A stretch of DNA of 64,000 nt from Gyromitra esculenta (GCA_038503075.1 JBCAML010000010.1:558001-622000); one strand, 5' to 3'. Shown: positions 44,699-56,995, counted from the first letter of the stretch. The notes: a model not told the origin generated them from the sequence alone. Made by a program: numbers and translations.

Positions 44699-45043
44699 TC
44701 AGTTTAAGAACGACATGCCCACCTGAAGTCTATTTCGAATGCCTACCAACGGCCAACTAGCCAAATATGTAATCGTCAAATCCACTGCCCCGACAAGCAA
44801 ACCGACCTCGTTTTCTTGCATAATAGCTTCTGATATATCTTGGTTTTGCTTCGTATCTCGGAGACATACGCCAACGGTAGCCAAGACATCGTTTTGAGCT
44901 TTAATCAGACGGCGCTGCATTTCTTGGGATTGCTCAGAAGTAGAAGAGCCATGATCGTGCGAGTCGCCTTCGAAATTGGAAGGCCCTTGGGATGGCTCGA
45001 AGGACTGCCGGCCCAAAGCGCGGATGTAACTACCATTACGCAT
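44699..45043 (-). CDS. Small hypothetical protein or 5' exon (uncertain)
   Basis: Open frame of 114 codons, MRNGSYIRALGRQSFEPSQG. A hydrophilic half is followed by EMQRRLIKAQNDVLATVGVC and a hydrophobic helix, VGLLVGAVDLTITYLASWPL. Coding-like composition, but no family recognised. CAG|GTGGGC near 44720 could be a donor, making this the 5' exon of a longer minus-strand gene that might join the membrane protein downstream. The candidate middle exon (44348-44599) is unconvincing. Confidence 0.35.
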   Translation of the reverse strand: MRNGSYIRALGRQSFEPSQGPSNFEGDSHDHGSSTSEQSQEMQRRLIKAQNDVLATVGVCLRDTKQNQDISEAIMQENEVGLLVGAVDLTITYLASWPLVGIRNRLQVGMSFLN

Positions 45044-45446
45044 TTCGTCCTAGTACGCAGGAGTTTAAGGATAAAGGATAATGACCCTGCTAGGCACTGA
45101 GTGCTGGGTAGAGTTAGAGGATGGTAACTTCAAGATAAAGATATCCTTTCCCCCAGGATAGATGGTTGTTGCTAAACTGCTGTAGCAGAAGTTAAGACGT
45201 CTCAAGAGTATGCGGCTCTGCCTCTTATGTAGCCAAGACGGCAAGCTTGATGTCGCCAAAGCCATGACATCGTCTGCTGCACTGCAGATCCCCCCACCAC
45301 GCGCGAATGTCAGGCATCCCTACAAAATCTTATCTGGTGGACCGTATTTGTGTGCACCTTTCTTTGTTACCGCCTCCACCATCAGCTCAAATTTTTCGTT
45401 GCGGCTCGCCCTCAACGTTGGCCTCTAGCTTTGCCTGCCGATACCA
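45044..45446. other. Promoter region of the Cid1-like gene
   Basis: 403 bp between a doubtful minus-strand gene and the Cid1-like ATG. No gene seen. Confidence 0.4.
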
Positions 45447-48026
45447 ATGTCTCTCAATCAAGCTGCGAATACTTCTCCCAGCACTCCTCCAGGTGTAGGC
45501 CCAATGGCGGATAGCAATCTGGAAGCTCAGTTAAGGGGGATGATGCTCTCAAGCCACCAGACAGAAATTCCCCATGAGCATGCATCTATGCAGCGTCCGG
45601 GATCTTCGGGATCTTCTCATAATACCCAACCTCATCAGCAGAGACAGGCTGTTTCTTTCTTTGGTATGCCCGAAGTTGTTGGTGGCCTTGTACCGGATTT
45701 TAATCGTCTTCCCTATCCTACTGCGCAAGCCCCTGGTTTACCCCCAATGCTCCCAATAAACCCAAACTTTCTACCTGTCACCCAAGACTTACCACCCTCC
45801 GGGTTTTTTTCTCCAGGAGGGGATTTTGCAAATGCACCCATCTCCCCGGTTGCCTATCGAACATACCCTGGGCCACTACCAAGTCTACAGAGCATGGGTG
45901 GACAATCTAGCTCGCAATATTCCCCTAATCAACGACCAGTGCCTCAGCCTCAATCTCCAAATATACCTCCGAACACACTTTCACAACAGGACTATATGCC
46001 GCCACATATAAACCATATATACGGACAGCAACCTTCATCCCCACAGCATAACTTATCACCACCAAGACAGCGCCAACAACCCCCGCAGATGATGCCCATG
46101 CAAGCCCGGCAGTCTCAATCACATAACTTTAAGAATCATCAAAGTACGGCTAGGGTCCCACCTCCTACTGCACTTGACCACTTCCCGCCCCTAGGAACCC
46201 AACAGGCCAAAATAAGGCCATCGCCACAGAATTATTATCAGCAGCATTCAACGACACAAAGCTCTCAGCAACGCATTCAATATCAACCTCTGCCAATTGA
46301 AACTCATAACTTCAATCCTCAAGCTAGGGGAGGCAGCGCGGGGAGGGGTCGTACCCATAATCACACAGGGCGTCCATCGCAACAATACATTGAGCAAATT
46401 TCTGCAGAGCAAAGCCACTTTCTTAACGAGTTCTCGAAGCGGATAATTGTGGATGCAGCGCCCCCGGAATCAGAGACGTCTGTGAAACATGCACTATTGA
46501 AGAGGCTTGAGGTCATTTGTAAAGAGGTATCTGAGCATGCAAAGCTGATACCATTTGGGAGTCTAGTTAGTGAGTACATCATGTCATTCTTTAAATACCC
46601 ATTTGTCACTCGCTTCTTGCAAAGTGTATTCCATAGGTCAAACCCCAAACAAATAGCAATGTAATCTAATATGATCTCGATATTCTTTTTCCTCTTTTGA
46701 TTGAGCAGCTGGCTTCGCAACCGCCAATTCCGATCTCGATGTTATTTTCACGCTTGATCCCAAGTCCGAGGAATCCCTAGATGATTTGTCCTCGCCTCAT
46801 TTCAAGATACCGCTTCTACTTGAATCCAAGCTTCAAGACGAAGGTTTCGATGCAACGCTGCTTACAAAGACCCGTGTTCCTATCCTTAAGCTCTTACAGA
46901 GTGCCACTGCAGAAAATCCGTATGAGCTGAAATGCGATATCGGCTTTAGCAACCACTTGGCTGTGTTCAATACCAATATGCTATCGACTTATAGCAAATG
47001 TGATCCTAGACTTAAACAAATGATGATTTTCATCAAGGTACATCCCTAAAACCTTCAACGTCTATTTAGAACTCCACTTATCGCTCGGGAAGACTTTTCT
47101 GCTATGTTGCACGGGCTCGTATTTCAGAATAAAGAAGTTGCTGACACTTTGATTCTGTAAAATTTGTTCGAGAAAAGTGGTGGGCCAAAAAACGACATAT
47201 AAATAATCCATATCGCGGAACACTTTCCTCTTATGGCTACTCGTTGATAGTCCTCCACTACCTTATCAACATCGTCAAACCGCCTGTCCTCCCAAACCTA
47301 CAGACCTTTCCAATCCCCGAAGACACGCCAACAGCAGAGATTGTCTTCGAAGGGCCTAATGGTAACGATGACTTATTCGAAATCTGGTTCTACAGAGCTA
47401 TTGATACACTACCAAAATCGAGCAACACCATGCACATCGGGGAATTGCTAAAAGGATTCTTTGAGTACTACGCATACGCATTCCAGTGGGGGCGGGAAGT
47501 TGTCTCTATACGTACTAAGGGCGGCTTATTGATGAAGCAGGAAAAGGGCTGGGTGGCGGCGGTGGTCAGACCCGGGAAGGTAAAGAACTCAGAGGTGAAG
47601 GATAGGTACTTGTTTGCTGTCGAGGACCCATTCGAAATTGAGCATAATGTTAGCAGGACTTGTAATGGCCCCGGCGTTGGGAGAATTAAGGAAGAATTCA
47701 GAAGAGCGGTGAGGCTGATCAGGTTCAGAGATGGAGGTAGAACTATGTCTGAGTATTTGTGTATGGAGGCACCACCAGAGAGGCCTTGGGTAAGGAGAGA
47801 AGATCGAGATAAGGTTGGTCAAGGAGGAAAGGGCGATGGTGGAGCTGGAGATGATAATGGTCATGGAAAAGGAGAAAAACATGAAGGGGAGAGCGTCGAA
47901 GAAGGAAATCTCGAGGAGCTTAAGAGAGATGTTAGTGTAGAAGAAGCTGAAGGAGAATCGCTGAAGTATGAAGGACTACTAGCGGATTCAGGCGGTGTTT
48001 CATTGGAAGGCCTAAATTTACTATAG
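45447..48026 (+). CDS. Cid1-family noncanonical poly(A)/poly(U) polymerase
   Basis: Nucleotidyltransferase of the Cid1/TUT family that adds A or U residues to RNA 3' ends. Start MSLNQAANTSPSTPPGVGPM. The first ~300 residues are a disordered Q/P/S-rich extension. Exon 1 ends FGSLV; an intron (about 46572-46708) joins it to TGFATANSDLDVIFTLD, giving the GS motif and catalytic DxD. The third carboxylate is likely KCDIGFSN. A second intron (47038-47172) leads to KWWAKKRHINNPYRGTLSSY-GYSLIVLHYLIN. The PAP-associated domain includes HIGELLKGFFEYYAYAFQW and VVSIRTKGG, then DPFEIEHNVSRT. The C-terminus is acidic and low-complexity. About 770 aa. Uridylyl versus adenylyl preference cannot be read from the sequence. 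Confidence 0.88.
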
Positions 48027-48123
48027 TGAAAGGCATTGTCGCCACAGAGGCTTGTATTTTATGCGGAATTGGATATCATACAAGAAAACTCTCGGAAAAT
48101 TTAAAAATGAAATAAAGGTTTAT

Positions 48124-49090
48124 TTAATAGTAATCTTCTCCACCACCACCTTCATCTCCCCAATCATCACCAGCGTCGTCACCGTCATCGAAGTATTGCT
48201 CTGCGTTGTAGTCACCCTTTTCACTTTTAGCTACTATGTTCACCCGACAGGAAAATAGGGACAGAGAATACAAACCTCTTCATCATCCCCGAAGTCATCT
48301 TCAATCTCCTCTTCCGGTTCCTGTTCCTCGTCCTCATCATCGCCCCCATCTCCATCTCCCAACAAGCCCTGAAGTAATCCACCCTTCTTCTTCTCCCCAA
48401 CCTCACCGTCAGCACCTTCGATCCCATTTTCACCTTCCGCATCAGATTCATCCGCTAGGTCTCCCAGTGTATCCAACGTATCCAGTGCGGAAAACGTCAG
48501 TTTCTTTGGCATCTTCTTCTTCCCATTGGACTGTTCCTGCTCGATACCAAGGATCGAGTACAACTCTGCCGGGAAGAACTCATGCACATATGGTCGAGCA
48601 TCGAGTTGGGGGACTTTTCGGCGCTGTTTTTTGTATTTTTGAGAATACTTGCTGACATCATTAAAAGGGTCTTCCATGCCACGTTTCCTCGTCATTACTG
48701 TGTACCTATTCTCAATTAGCTTACCCTTTCTTTGTAGTATAGAGGAACATGTATTAGTGAATAGTGGACGTACATTGGCCCATTATGTATTTTTTCGCGA
48801 TGACTGCGAAACCGTGCGATTGTTGCTCTCTCTTCTTTAGTCAACGAAGATTGTACAGGTGGCGGTTGTGGCTATTATTTTACCAATCTTAATACTGGAT
48901 AAATAAACGATGACCTACAAAAAAAAATGCAGCAAGCAAGCCGAAGACTTACTGGAAACAATTCGGTGACACTGTAATCTGGCTCCAATTCGTCAAACGC
49001 GAATGCACCTCCTCCACCTCCCATCCCGCCCCCACCCCTACCACCGCGGGTGCCGCCGCCGCCGCGACCTCCTCTGCCTCCTCGTGACAT
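48124..49090 (-). CDS. RPC31: RNA polymerase III subunit C31 (Rpc31/RPC7)
   Basis: Pol III-specific subunit of the initiation heterotrimer (Rpc82-Rpc34-Rpc31). Start at 49090, MSRGGRGGRGGGGTRGGRGG (an RGG-type opening), then AFAFDELEPDYSVTELFP. Introns are near 48860-48955 and 48717, and the middle reads MTRKRGMEDPFNDVSKYSQK, KVPQLDARPYVHEFFPAELY. The end of the open frame (EVCILCPYFPVG) is intronic; a last intron at about 48217-48275 leads to GDYNAEQYFDDGDDAGDDWG and EDYY with the stop at 48124. The acidic tail is diagnostic. About 270 aa. Separated by 97 bp from the convergent Cid1-like gene. Confidence 0.92.
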
Positions 49091-49374
49091 TTCCCGAAGC
49101 TGTTGAGTGTTGAATCTGAGTAGTCGGGGGTGTTATTGAACGGTAGTGGGGGGGTGCTTTGAACAAGCGGCTTAAAAATTAAAGCTCGCATGTATGTGTG
49201 ACTCGAGTAGAACCCGCCAAGCAATGCCATGGGTTAGGGTCCCCGGAAGTCCGAGTCATTTCCAAGTTCTAACCGTCGCCTTTTGGAAAGAATCTGACAA
49301 TAAGGCAGATAAGTCCCGTTTTTATTTCCTAGAGGATAACTATTAACCAAGATACTGGATATCTTGCGAGATCC

Positions 49375-52300
49375 ATGAAACCAATGAAGCGAGTGACTGT
49401 CTGTGACACTAGCTCCAGCCATAAGAGTTCCACAAGGGGCAGGTATCTACCCCAACCCTTCCGGAGCACGCACCAGTTCTGCCCCACACCAATATCACGA
49501 TGCAGCACCTCAAAAAGCCTGGTAAATGCCATTTCGATGAGACTCTGGCTGTTAGTAAATCTTATTATCTCTTATACCATTTATAAACTGACCATTTAAC
49601 CACTAGGCAGCTGAGACTCGTGTGAATTCCCTTATCATGGCTGAAAAGTACGATGATGCTGTGAACGCGCTGATAGAAATTATCGAATACTGTATCAAAG
49701 CTCAGCAACAAGCGCCAAAGGCTGCCGACAAGCAAAAAATACGACAAAAGTGCGAGGAGATCATGGTGAAAGCCGAGAATATCAAAAAGATGAAAAAGCG
49801 CAACAGCGATGGAGTTGAAATCAACAATTCCCAACCTTCCCAGGGAGGCCCTCAGAAGAGGGCAGAAACATCCAAGACACCCCCGATTTCGTCGGTGAAA
49901 TTGACTGTTAAAGAAGAGACCCTACTTCTAAAGTCCTCAAGGGTGAATAATAATATTTTCCTTCCATGGAAAGGCTCACCCCCGGCAGTGGACTTTTCCT
50001 TAAAAGCCGCTCCATTCTCGTGAGTTATTACTTTCAGCGTTTCTATTCGCTAACTCTTACGAATAACTGGCTGATTTTATTACGAGAGACCCCTCTGGTT
50101 TATTGAATCTCTCTAAATCGCAGCGTACTATGCTCGATGGTTGGAAACGGCCTAGCGAGCTATATGCAGGTAGCAGCGCAATCGCTTCTGAGGCAGCTGT
50201 ATTTGATCTTGCTCAGGATGTGATTACCGATTGTTCAGTGGTTGCGAGTCTCTGTTCTGCAATTGCAAGGGAAGAAAGATTCTTCGGAAAGGTATTTTAC
50301 GTCTCTCTATGTATAGTGGTTTTGATTAGACTGTAAGTATTGTGCTTTGTGAGATCTCGGTTTAACAGATTTGATACATTTCAGATTGTGTCAAATATCA
50401 TATATCCACAAGATACACATGGCAATCCAAAAACCAGTCCATCCGGTAAATATATCGTAAAGCTATATTTTAACGGCTGTTTCCGTATGGTCAGTCCTTC
50501 TATCCCCTTCCATTACATTTGATATAGTTATATCTCATTACCCATCGCCCCATAGGTATCCATTGACGACCAACTTCCGGCTTCGAATAACTCACGAGCA
50601 CTGTATGTAACATGTCGAAAGAACCCGAGCGTTTTCTATCCAGCACTTATCGAGAAGGCATATCTTAAATTGATGGGTGGCTACGATTTTCCCGGGTCTA
50701 ATTCTGGGACAGATCTCTTGGCGTTAACAGGCTGGATTCCTGAGCACGTGTTTTTACAGTCCGATGATATTGTTCCGGGTAGCCTATGGAGAAGGATATA
50801 CAGAGCATGGGATCGTGGTGATGTTTTAATAACTTTAGGAACAGGCAGAATGTCTAGGAGAGAAGAACTAGAACTAGGCTTGGTAGGAGAGCACGATTAC
50901 GCAGTTTTGGGACTGAAAGAGGAAAATGGTGAGCGTATGTTACAGGTTAAGAATCCATGGTCTGAAGGAACTGTGTTCAAGGGTGCATTGGCGCTCAGTT
51001 CTAATGAAAACGACGAGGATGATGAGGATGAGGATGAGGATGAGGATGACGAGGACAACGAGGATGGTGACGACGACGATGACGACTGGAGTGTTAAACC
51101 TAATGAATCCACTTTTGGGACAAAAGACCTTCAAGAGTCACTCACCTCCACAAAACAGACGGGGGGCTCACCTTCGCCTGGAGTGTTTTGGATATCTCTA
51201 GATAACATACTTCGACACTTTGCAAGTATATATCTTAACTGGAACCCGGCACTTTTTACCTACCGTCACGACTTGCATTTCTCCTGGGATCTTTCAACCA
51301 AAAAATCTGAGGGCTGTATTGGCAGAAATCCTCAATTTTCCCTCACCAATCCTAATTCGCAGCAAGCACTTGTTTGGTTACTACTAGGGCGACACATCTC
51401 TTCTACGGTCTCTGGTGAGAATACAAACAGCCTCGATAAGGCTGGCTACATCTCACTTTACGTATTTGAGAACGCTGGCCGCCGTGTATATCGCCCTGAA
51501 GGAGCACTCTACAGGGGCCCTTACGTCGATTCCCCACAAACCCTGCTTCGTCTAGATGGAGTTCCTGCCAAAACCACCTATACCATTGCTATCTCTTCAC
51601 AAGATTTACCAAAAACCCCACATACATTTTCACTTTCAGCCTTCTCTCTAACACCACTACACATACACGATGCAGAAGACCCCTACACCTACCATCGGGC
51701 CCTTCAGTCTCAATGGCTCCCTGAAACAGCGGGAGGAAACGCACAATCGCCGACATACTCTAGCAACCCTCAATTTCGGCTTTCAATCTCATCAACTTGC
51801 GATATTATGCTTCTCCTTGAAGCCCGCGATTCTCTCTCGGTGCACGTCAAGCTCGTTTGGGGTGGTGGAAAACGAATCGCATCAGTGAGAACTCGAGATA
51901 TCATCGCCGAAAGCGGCGAGTATCGGCGCGGCTGTGCTATAGTCGAAACCTCAGGTCTGCAGAGAGGAGACTATACTGTTGTTGCCTCGACTTTTGAGCC
52001 TGGCCAGATCGGGGATTTCACCTTAAACGTTGAGACAACGGCCGCAGATGCTGTGTTCGAACCCATAGCTTCCGAGTCCGCCGGGAAACTACGGAAAACA
52101 GTAGAAGGTGTTTGGAAAAGCGGAACGAATGCGGTAGCTTATCCGCTCGAGGTGGAGAGACTGACAGTTGTGTCAGTTAAAGCACGAACGACGTGGGCCA
52201 ACTCAAAGGCACAACCGATGCTAAGAGTTTCGGTAAAGAAGATAATTGGAAAGAGGGGAAAGATGGTGAAGGCTTCCAGCCCTGAGGGTGAGTTTTCGGA

Positions 52301-52472
52301 CGTACCACAGGGAGTTAGGACTGGTGAGATGGATCTAGAGGGCGATTGGGAGTATCGAATTGTTCTCGAAAGAATGGGAGACGGTGGAGGAGATGGCGCA
52401 AGCCGTTACGAACTAGAGATTTTGAGCGACGGGATTGTACAACTTGGTGATATTATTTGGCAGAAGGACTAA
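49375..52472 (+). CDS. palB: PalB/Rim13 calpain-like cysteine protease
   Basis: Calpain of the alkaline-pH signalling (Pal/Rim) pathway that cleaves the PacC/Rim101 factor on ESCRT-III platforms. An N-terminal MIT-like helix region (AETRVNSLIMAEKYDDAVNA) follows an intron (49555-49608); the first exon is uncertain, and the start could be 49375, 49537 or 49638. The catalytic domain spans several introns (50023, 50294-50384, 50489-50556): the cysteine is in VITDCSVVASLC, the histidine in GLVGEHDYAVLGL, the asparagine in VKNPWSEG. Between His/Asn and the next conserved block (GVFWISLDNILRHFASIYLN) lies an acidic insert of about 28 residues (51003-51090). Two calpain C-terminal beta-sandwich domains follow, ending DIIWQKD. 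Confidence 0.92.
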
Positions 52473-53620
52473 ACTGGAATATCTGTTTACCGATAGCCTA
52501 TCTCATTCAACCCTCACATTCCTCTCACGTTTTTTTCCCAAGGTCTTTTTTGAATTAAACAGAATTTAAGAACTTCTACAAGATAGTATCCCCGTGAAAA
52601 ATCATAAGTCCTAGATATGCCCCTCAGATTACTCACCTGCTCCAAATATTATTCCGACTCATCTCCATGAACTCAATACTTTACAAACTATCACTCGCTC
52701 AGTTAAGATCTTGCCCTATTGGAGTTCTAGACCACGATCGAGTATTATTTTAATTTAGGATGCTGAACGAGATGCAAGGTTTTTTTGTTATTGTTAAATC
52801 ATTGTTTTATTGTTTTATCTAGGTACTCTACAAGAATGTCCTATGCAACCGAAGTTATGGCGTGAACAAAACCCCAAACGAGATACAAGGAAAGCAGGCA
52901 GTATGTATACAGGAGCTCAACCAATAGAAAGCTCTCAAAACCCGGGTTTTCTAAAGCCCATCTGGCTATCAAAGATCTACAGAGGCGGAGCCCTGAGTAC
53001 TATTAGAGCGCAATACCAATAGTTTCAACGTGCCCTATACTAAGCTTATTTGTTTATTATTTGTTTACCTACTCAATAGCCCTATACTAAGCTCTGCTAC
53101 AGTCTCTCCACTCCCTTTAAAAATAGAGGAGACTTTTATATATTAAAATTATCAAGGCTATTTCTTTGAAGACGTACATGTAACTGCGATCAATCCAAAT
53201 AATTGGCACCTTTCTAACCTCTCAAGATAAACTTTTGATGGCAGTGAAATTAAGCTCATACTACAGCTACATATACATATCCTCAAATAAAGGAGACTTA
53301 TAACGTCTGAAATAGTCAATATAGTAAGCCGCAGATATCTCTACTACTCTGAGAACCTGTGTCCTTTACGACTGACTAACGGGACGACCAATACTACAGG
53401 GAAAGAGCAATACTTGTGCAAGATGAAGAAATACACGACGCCCTAGTTAGAGTATACCCACAGAGTGATAGTTTCAAGGACGATGAAGACATACTGCCTC
53501 TTCCCTTTAAAGGTGAATAACTTGAAGTTTAGGTCTCATTTATTATCCGTTAAAGTAGGAACCTCTTAGATGCAGGGATCAGAAATGATACATTAAGCCT
53601 GCACGTTTCATTTACTTCTA
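52473..53620. other. Spacer with dispersed repeat
   Basis: 1.15 kb between convergent PalB and RRP43. It contains the short repeat copy at 52713-53030 and a direct repeat GCCCTATACTAAGCT near 53032 and 53079. No gene. TACATGTA near 53176. Confidence 0.6.
52713..53030 (-). repeat. Dispersed repeat, short copy
   Basis: The reverse complement shares both ends with 31172-31799: TTGAAACTATTGGTATTGCG, GGGCTCCGCC, GTAGATCTTTGATAGCCAGA, GAGCTTTCTATTGGTTGAGC at one end, and CATCCTAAATTAAAATAATA then CTCGATCGTGG at the other. The interior is only about half as long as in the 31-kb copy. The middle (GGGGTTTTGTTCACGCCATA) matches the fragment near 10444-10520. Non-coding here. Confidence 0.75.
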
Positions 53621-54679
53621 TTATAAAACTATGTTTCTGAACAGTTTCTCCCATACGTCGAACCTGTCTCTAGCTCTGCGGACACATTCCCCAAGACCCT
53701 CCATTCCACATGCTAGGCCACCACCCTTCTCAATTCTAGCGATTTTACCACCTTCCTTAATACAAACCATCACGCTCTCCTCACAAACACTTTCTTCAAA
53801 TTCGTCCGGATCGCTCAGAATTGCGCTCTTCCCGCCCTCAGTAATATCGGACATGACAGCGAATGAGGCTGTAAAAGCCAATGGCCCAAGCTGAAGCCTA
53901 GTGTATTTGGCCAAATCAGGATCACAAACAACAGCCTCCAAATCGGCATCCCAGTATGCCCTTGGTAATCTTGTAGAGCGTAACGCAGCAATCACTGAGG
54001 CCCAGGCTGAATCGAGGATATTCCCGTCTAGCGAAATGCAGAGTACGTCAACGTAAAGAACCCAATAGGCTTTTGTTTCAGGTTCTGTGTCGTGGGAGTC
54101 AGTTATTCGTAGGGATTTAGGAGAAATTAGCGACGATGTGGATAGAAGGAGGCGGTGAAGTCGGGAGGTAGTAGTTTGTGCGAAGTCTGAAGGGGGACCT
54201 GGATGGTAGTCACGAGAGCACCCAGTACCTGTAATTTAATCCACATTAGACATTGGCCTCCCTGATTTAGCAGAAAAGAAAGCCATACCCAGTTCCAAAT
54301 TGGTAACGATCAGATTCCGTGCCCTTAGCTCGCCTTCTCCGCCATCATCTTCACCTATCAGTTCCTCGTCATTGTCCTCACTGCTCCGTAAGACAACTAT
54401 CTTCCCCTTAGTTTTTCCTTCGCCATTCGTTAAGCTCAAGATCTCTCCGCGAACACCACAAACTACTGCGGTGTCCCCTGTCCTCACAACCGCTGATCCA
54501 TGCGCGTGTGAAAGCGAGTTCGTATGCGCGGTAGGTTCCCGAAATTCATCTGGGCTGCGGCCAGACGGGCGTGTCGGAGGGGTTGATTGAAGATGACGAA
54601 GAAGATATGATGATGGTGAGAGCTTCTGAAAGGTTCGTGGAGAAAAGGAGAGAATGGGTGTTGGTGTTGATGAAGCCAT
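53621..54679 (-). CDS. RRP43: Exosome complex component Rrp43
   Basis: RNase PH-like ring subunit of the nuclear and cytoplasmic RNA exosome (catalytically inert in the ring). Start at 54679: MASSTPTPILSFSPRTFQKL, SPSSYLLRHL, then GRSPDEFREP...GSAVVRTGDTAVVCGVRGEI, the typical RNase PH N-fold. One intron (about 54234-54292) joins NLIVTNLELG to TGCSRDYHPGPPSDFAQTTT. The rest is ETKAYWVLYVDVLCISLDGN-ILDSAWASVIAALRSTRLPR, AYWDADLEAVVCD, ending VWEKLFRNIVL at 53621. About 330 aa, normal. A second intron is possible but not required. Confidence 0.92.
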
Positions 54680-55159
54680 TGTAGAAGTATTACTTTGGTG
54701 ATTTCGAAGTTCTTTTTTGTTGTGGGGTTACGGTTGGTGGGATGAGGCTCTGCGGCTTTGTCCTGATAGGCAGAGCATGCACATTTGACAAAAGCGAATA
54801 CCCTATCAGCAACATAGATCCCACGACAAAAATTTGTAACATTAAAGGAGAAACAAAAAACACATATCCTTGCTATGACTGGCAATCGTTCGCCTTAAGC
54901 ATGTAAGTTATAGATTGGGCTTCACCATACATATCATCTCATGCGCAACCACAACGGAACCAGGGGCACATCAGATTCCTTGGGAAGTTGAATATTAGAG
55001 CTAAATTTTTTTTACTCTTGATGTTTCTAGCTACTGGGAACTATTCTTACTGCCTATAAGTGCTATCAACTTCTTTAAGCTTTTTTTCGCGCTCCACAGA
55101 ATTCAATAAATCTCATTTTCGTCACACATCACCACGTACTTTGTATAAATATACATGTA

Positions 55160-55475
55160 CAGTCTCGTTCGAAAAGTCTTGGCACCCCTCGTCTCTATTA
55201 AACACGACTGCCAACGGATTGAGGCTATAATCTTTGTAGGAAATAGTTATGTGAGGTGGTTAGATGTTATTCAGCATCTGAGGATCTCCATAGTTTTCCA
55301 CCCTTTTGAGTTACTGTTTTCCAGTTCGATTCATAGCTATTTAGCTTATTATCAACGATTAGTAGGGTGCCAGGGTTTTGCGAACGTGATTGTACAGTCG
55401 TGTAAGAAAAGTCTTGACACCCCACCTAACTGGCGAGACAGCCACTGGGGTGTCAAGACTTTTCATACACGGCTG
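55160..55475. mobile_element. Mariner-type MITE with 29-bp termini
   Basis: The left terminus CAGTCTCGTTCGAAAAGTCT and the right terminus, reverse-complemented, CAGCCGTGTATGAAAAGTCT, both continue TTG-ACACCCC-like. I count about 23 of 29 matches. TA flanks lie at 55158-55159 and 55476-55477. The core motif AAAAGTCTTGRCACCCC is typical of Tc1/mariner ends. No ORF of length. A second, smaller element (55395-55475) lies nested at the right end. Confidence 0.75.
55395..55475. mobile_element. 81-bp near-perfect palindromic mariner element
   Basis: Ends CAGTCGTGTAAGAAAAGTCT and (reverse-complemented) CAGCCGTGTATGAAAAGTCT, then TGACACCCC on both sides. Only 2 mismatches in 29, around a ~23-bp loop. 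TA at 55393-55394 and 55476-55477. The transcript would fold into a long hairpin. Confidence 0.82.
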
Positions 55476-56995
55476 TACACGTTTGCACGCTTTTTCCTTG
55501 GCCTAATAAAAACTAGGGGAATTTCACTTTTAGACTTGAGTTTGGCTTAAGGTCGAAAGCCTGCGTTAGGGCAGCATATATATAATGTACTACAATAGTT
55601 ACAGTTGAGTGATTTTAGGGTGGTTTTTCTCTCCATATATACCAATAACCCACAGCTATGAAAAGCCAGAACTCAGGAGGGGCCCCAGGGCTCACAATTT
55701 TTTGGTGAGCGATTACATGTATGCTTTAGTTTATGGCCACTCTCCCATTTAGCCTCTACTTTGAGTATGCATGTACCCACGAAGGGACAGACAAACACGG
55801 TGCACGCATGGACTATCACTCGCCTACAATAGTTCATTTTTGGCAGAGCTACGATTCCCCCGCAATTACCCCAGATTTTCTGTTGGATGCATCTATCTAT
55901 ATTCAAATATCATCCAGATCTATCTTTATGTTTGATACTCTTTTTATAGTCTCCAAAAATACATAATCGCAATCAAGCATGGGCAGTCGAGCTTTGCCCT
56001 GTCTCGTACTTATTCCATATTTAGGGCATAAGATGTATGTATATCTCGATCTCACCGCTGTCATTCAAATTTACTACGCTTCCACCCCTATATATGGGTA
56101 CCGTGCATATTTTCCCTTCATCTGACCACCGCCTTGGTTGCACTACATATATACATCACCTTGCATAAAAATAGGGTTCTAGGTCTATGTCCTGACCTAA
56201 CTTCCCGTCGCGCGGGATCATACCGCCAACATCATCTATAACTTCCGGGAACCGACACCTACCTCATTCATCACTAGAAGAACAAATTCCCAAGCATTGT
56301 GTAGAGACACCTTCCCCATCAGAAATCACTCGGGTCCTTAGGCAAGAAGGAAAAGAGGAAGCGATGAACAAAATATGCGAGTAAGAAAGAGTGACAAAGC
56401 GAAGAAAAAGCACCCTCCAATGACAGGAGCTGCAGATCGTGAATTCTGCAGAAAAGCAAGAGGTAGTATCCTTTAAGAATAGAGGATTTTAAAAAGTGTC
56501 GAAGTATTATTGTGCTCATTACACCAAAGAAAATGCTCATTCATCAGAAACTTAGGTAAATACACGGCAAGTTTCCGGAGAATAAAGGACAAGAAGCAAG
56601 CATCAGGGGTTAAGAAAAAATAATGATAACTCGGTTGATCAAAACGCCTTTCTTCTCCACTCAACATGCATCAGCAGTAGCTGAAAAGCCAAAGTTAAAG
56701 TCAAAAAAAAATATCGAAAAAAAAAAACCGACCTCCTGCCGTACGTATACACCAAAAACCTTTCGTCATCCTTCCAACTTTTTCCTGCCCAATAAATGCT
56801 TTTGGTAACCTAACCTTTCCTCACCAAAATGCTCACAAAAGACGCCGAAATAACCAAAAAAAAACATCCGGTGCCAAACCACCAATAATCTCCGTGCACG
56901 TGCTCATTCACACCCAACAAAAACTTATCCATCAGCCCAAGTCTAATTTCCATAGAAATAGCTTCCTAGGCACAAAAAAGGAGGATAGTCATGGA

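Larger units (their letters stand above)
54680..56995. other. Gene-poor spacer with mariner-type MITE
   Basis: 2.3 kb between two minus-strand genes. It contains the nested inverted-repeat elements at 55160-55475. TACATGTA near 55151 and 55711. A-rich from 56690 to 56870. No gene is supported; small ORFs show no signature. Confidence 0.6.
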
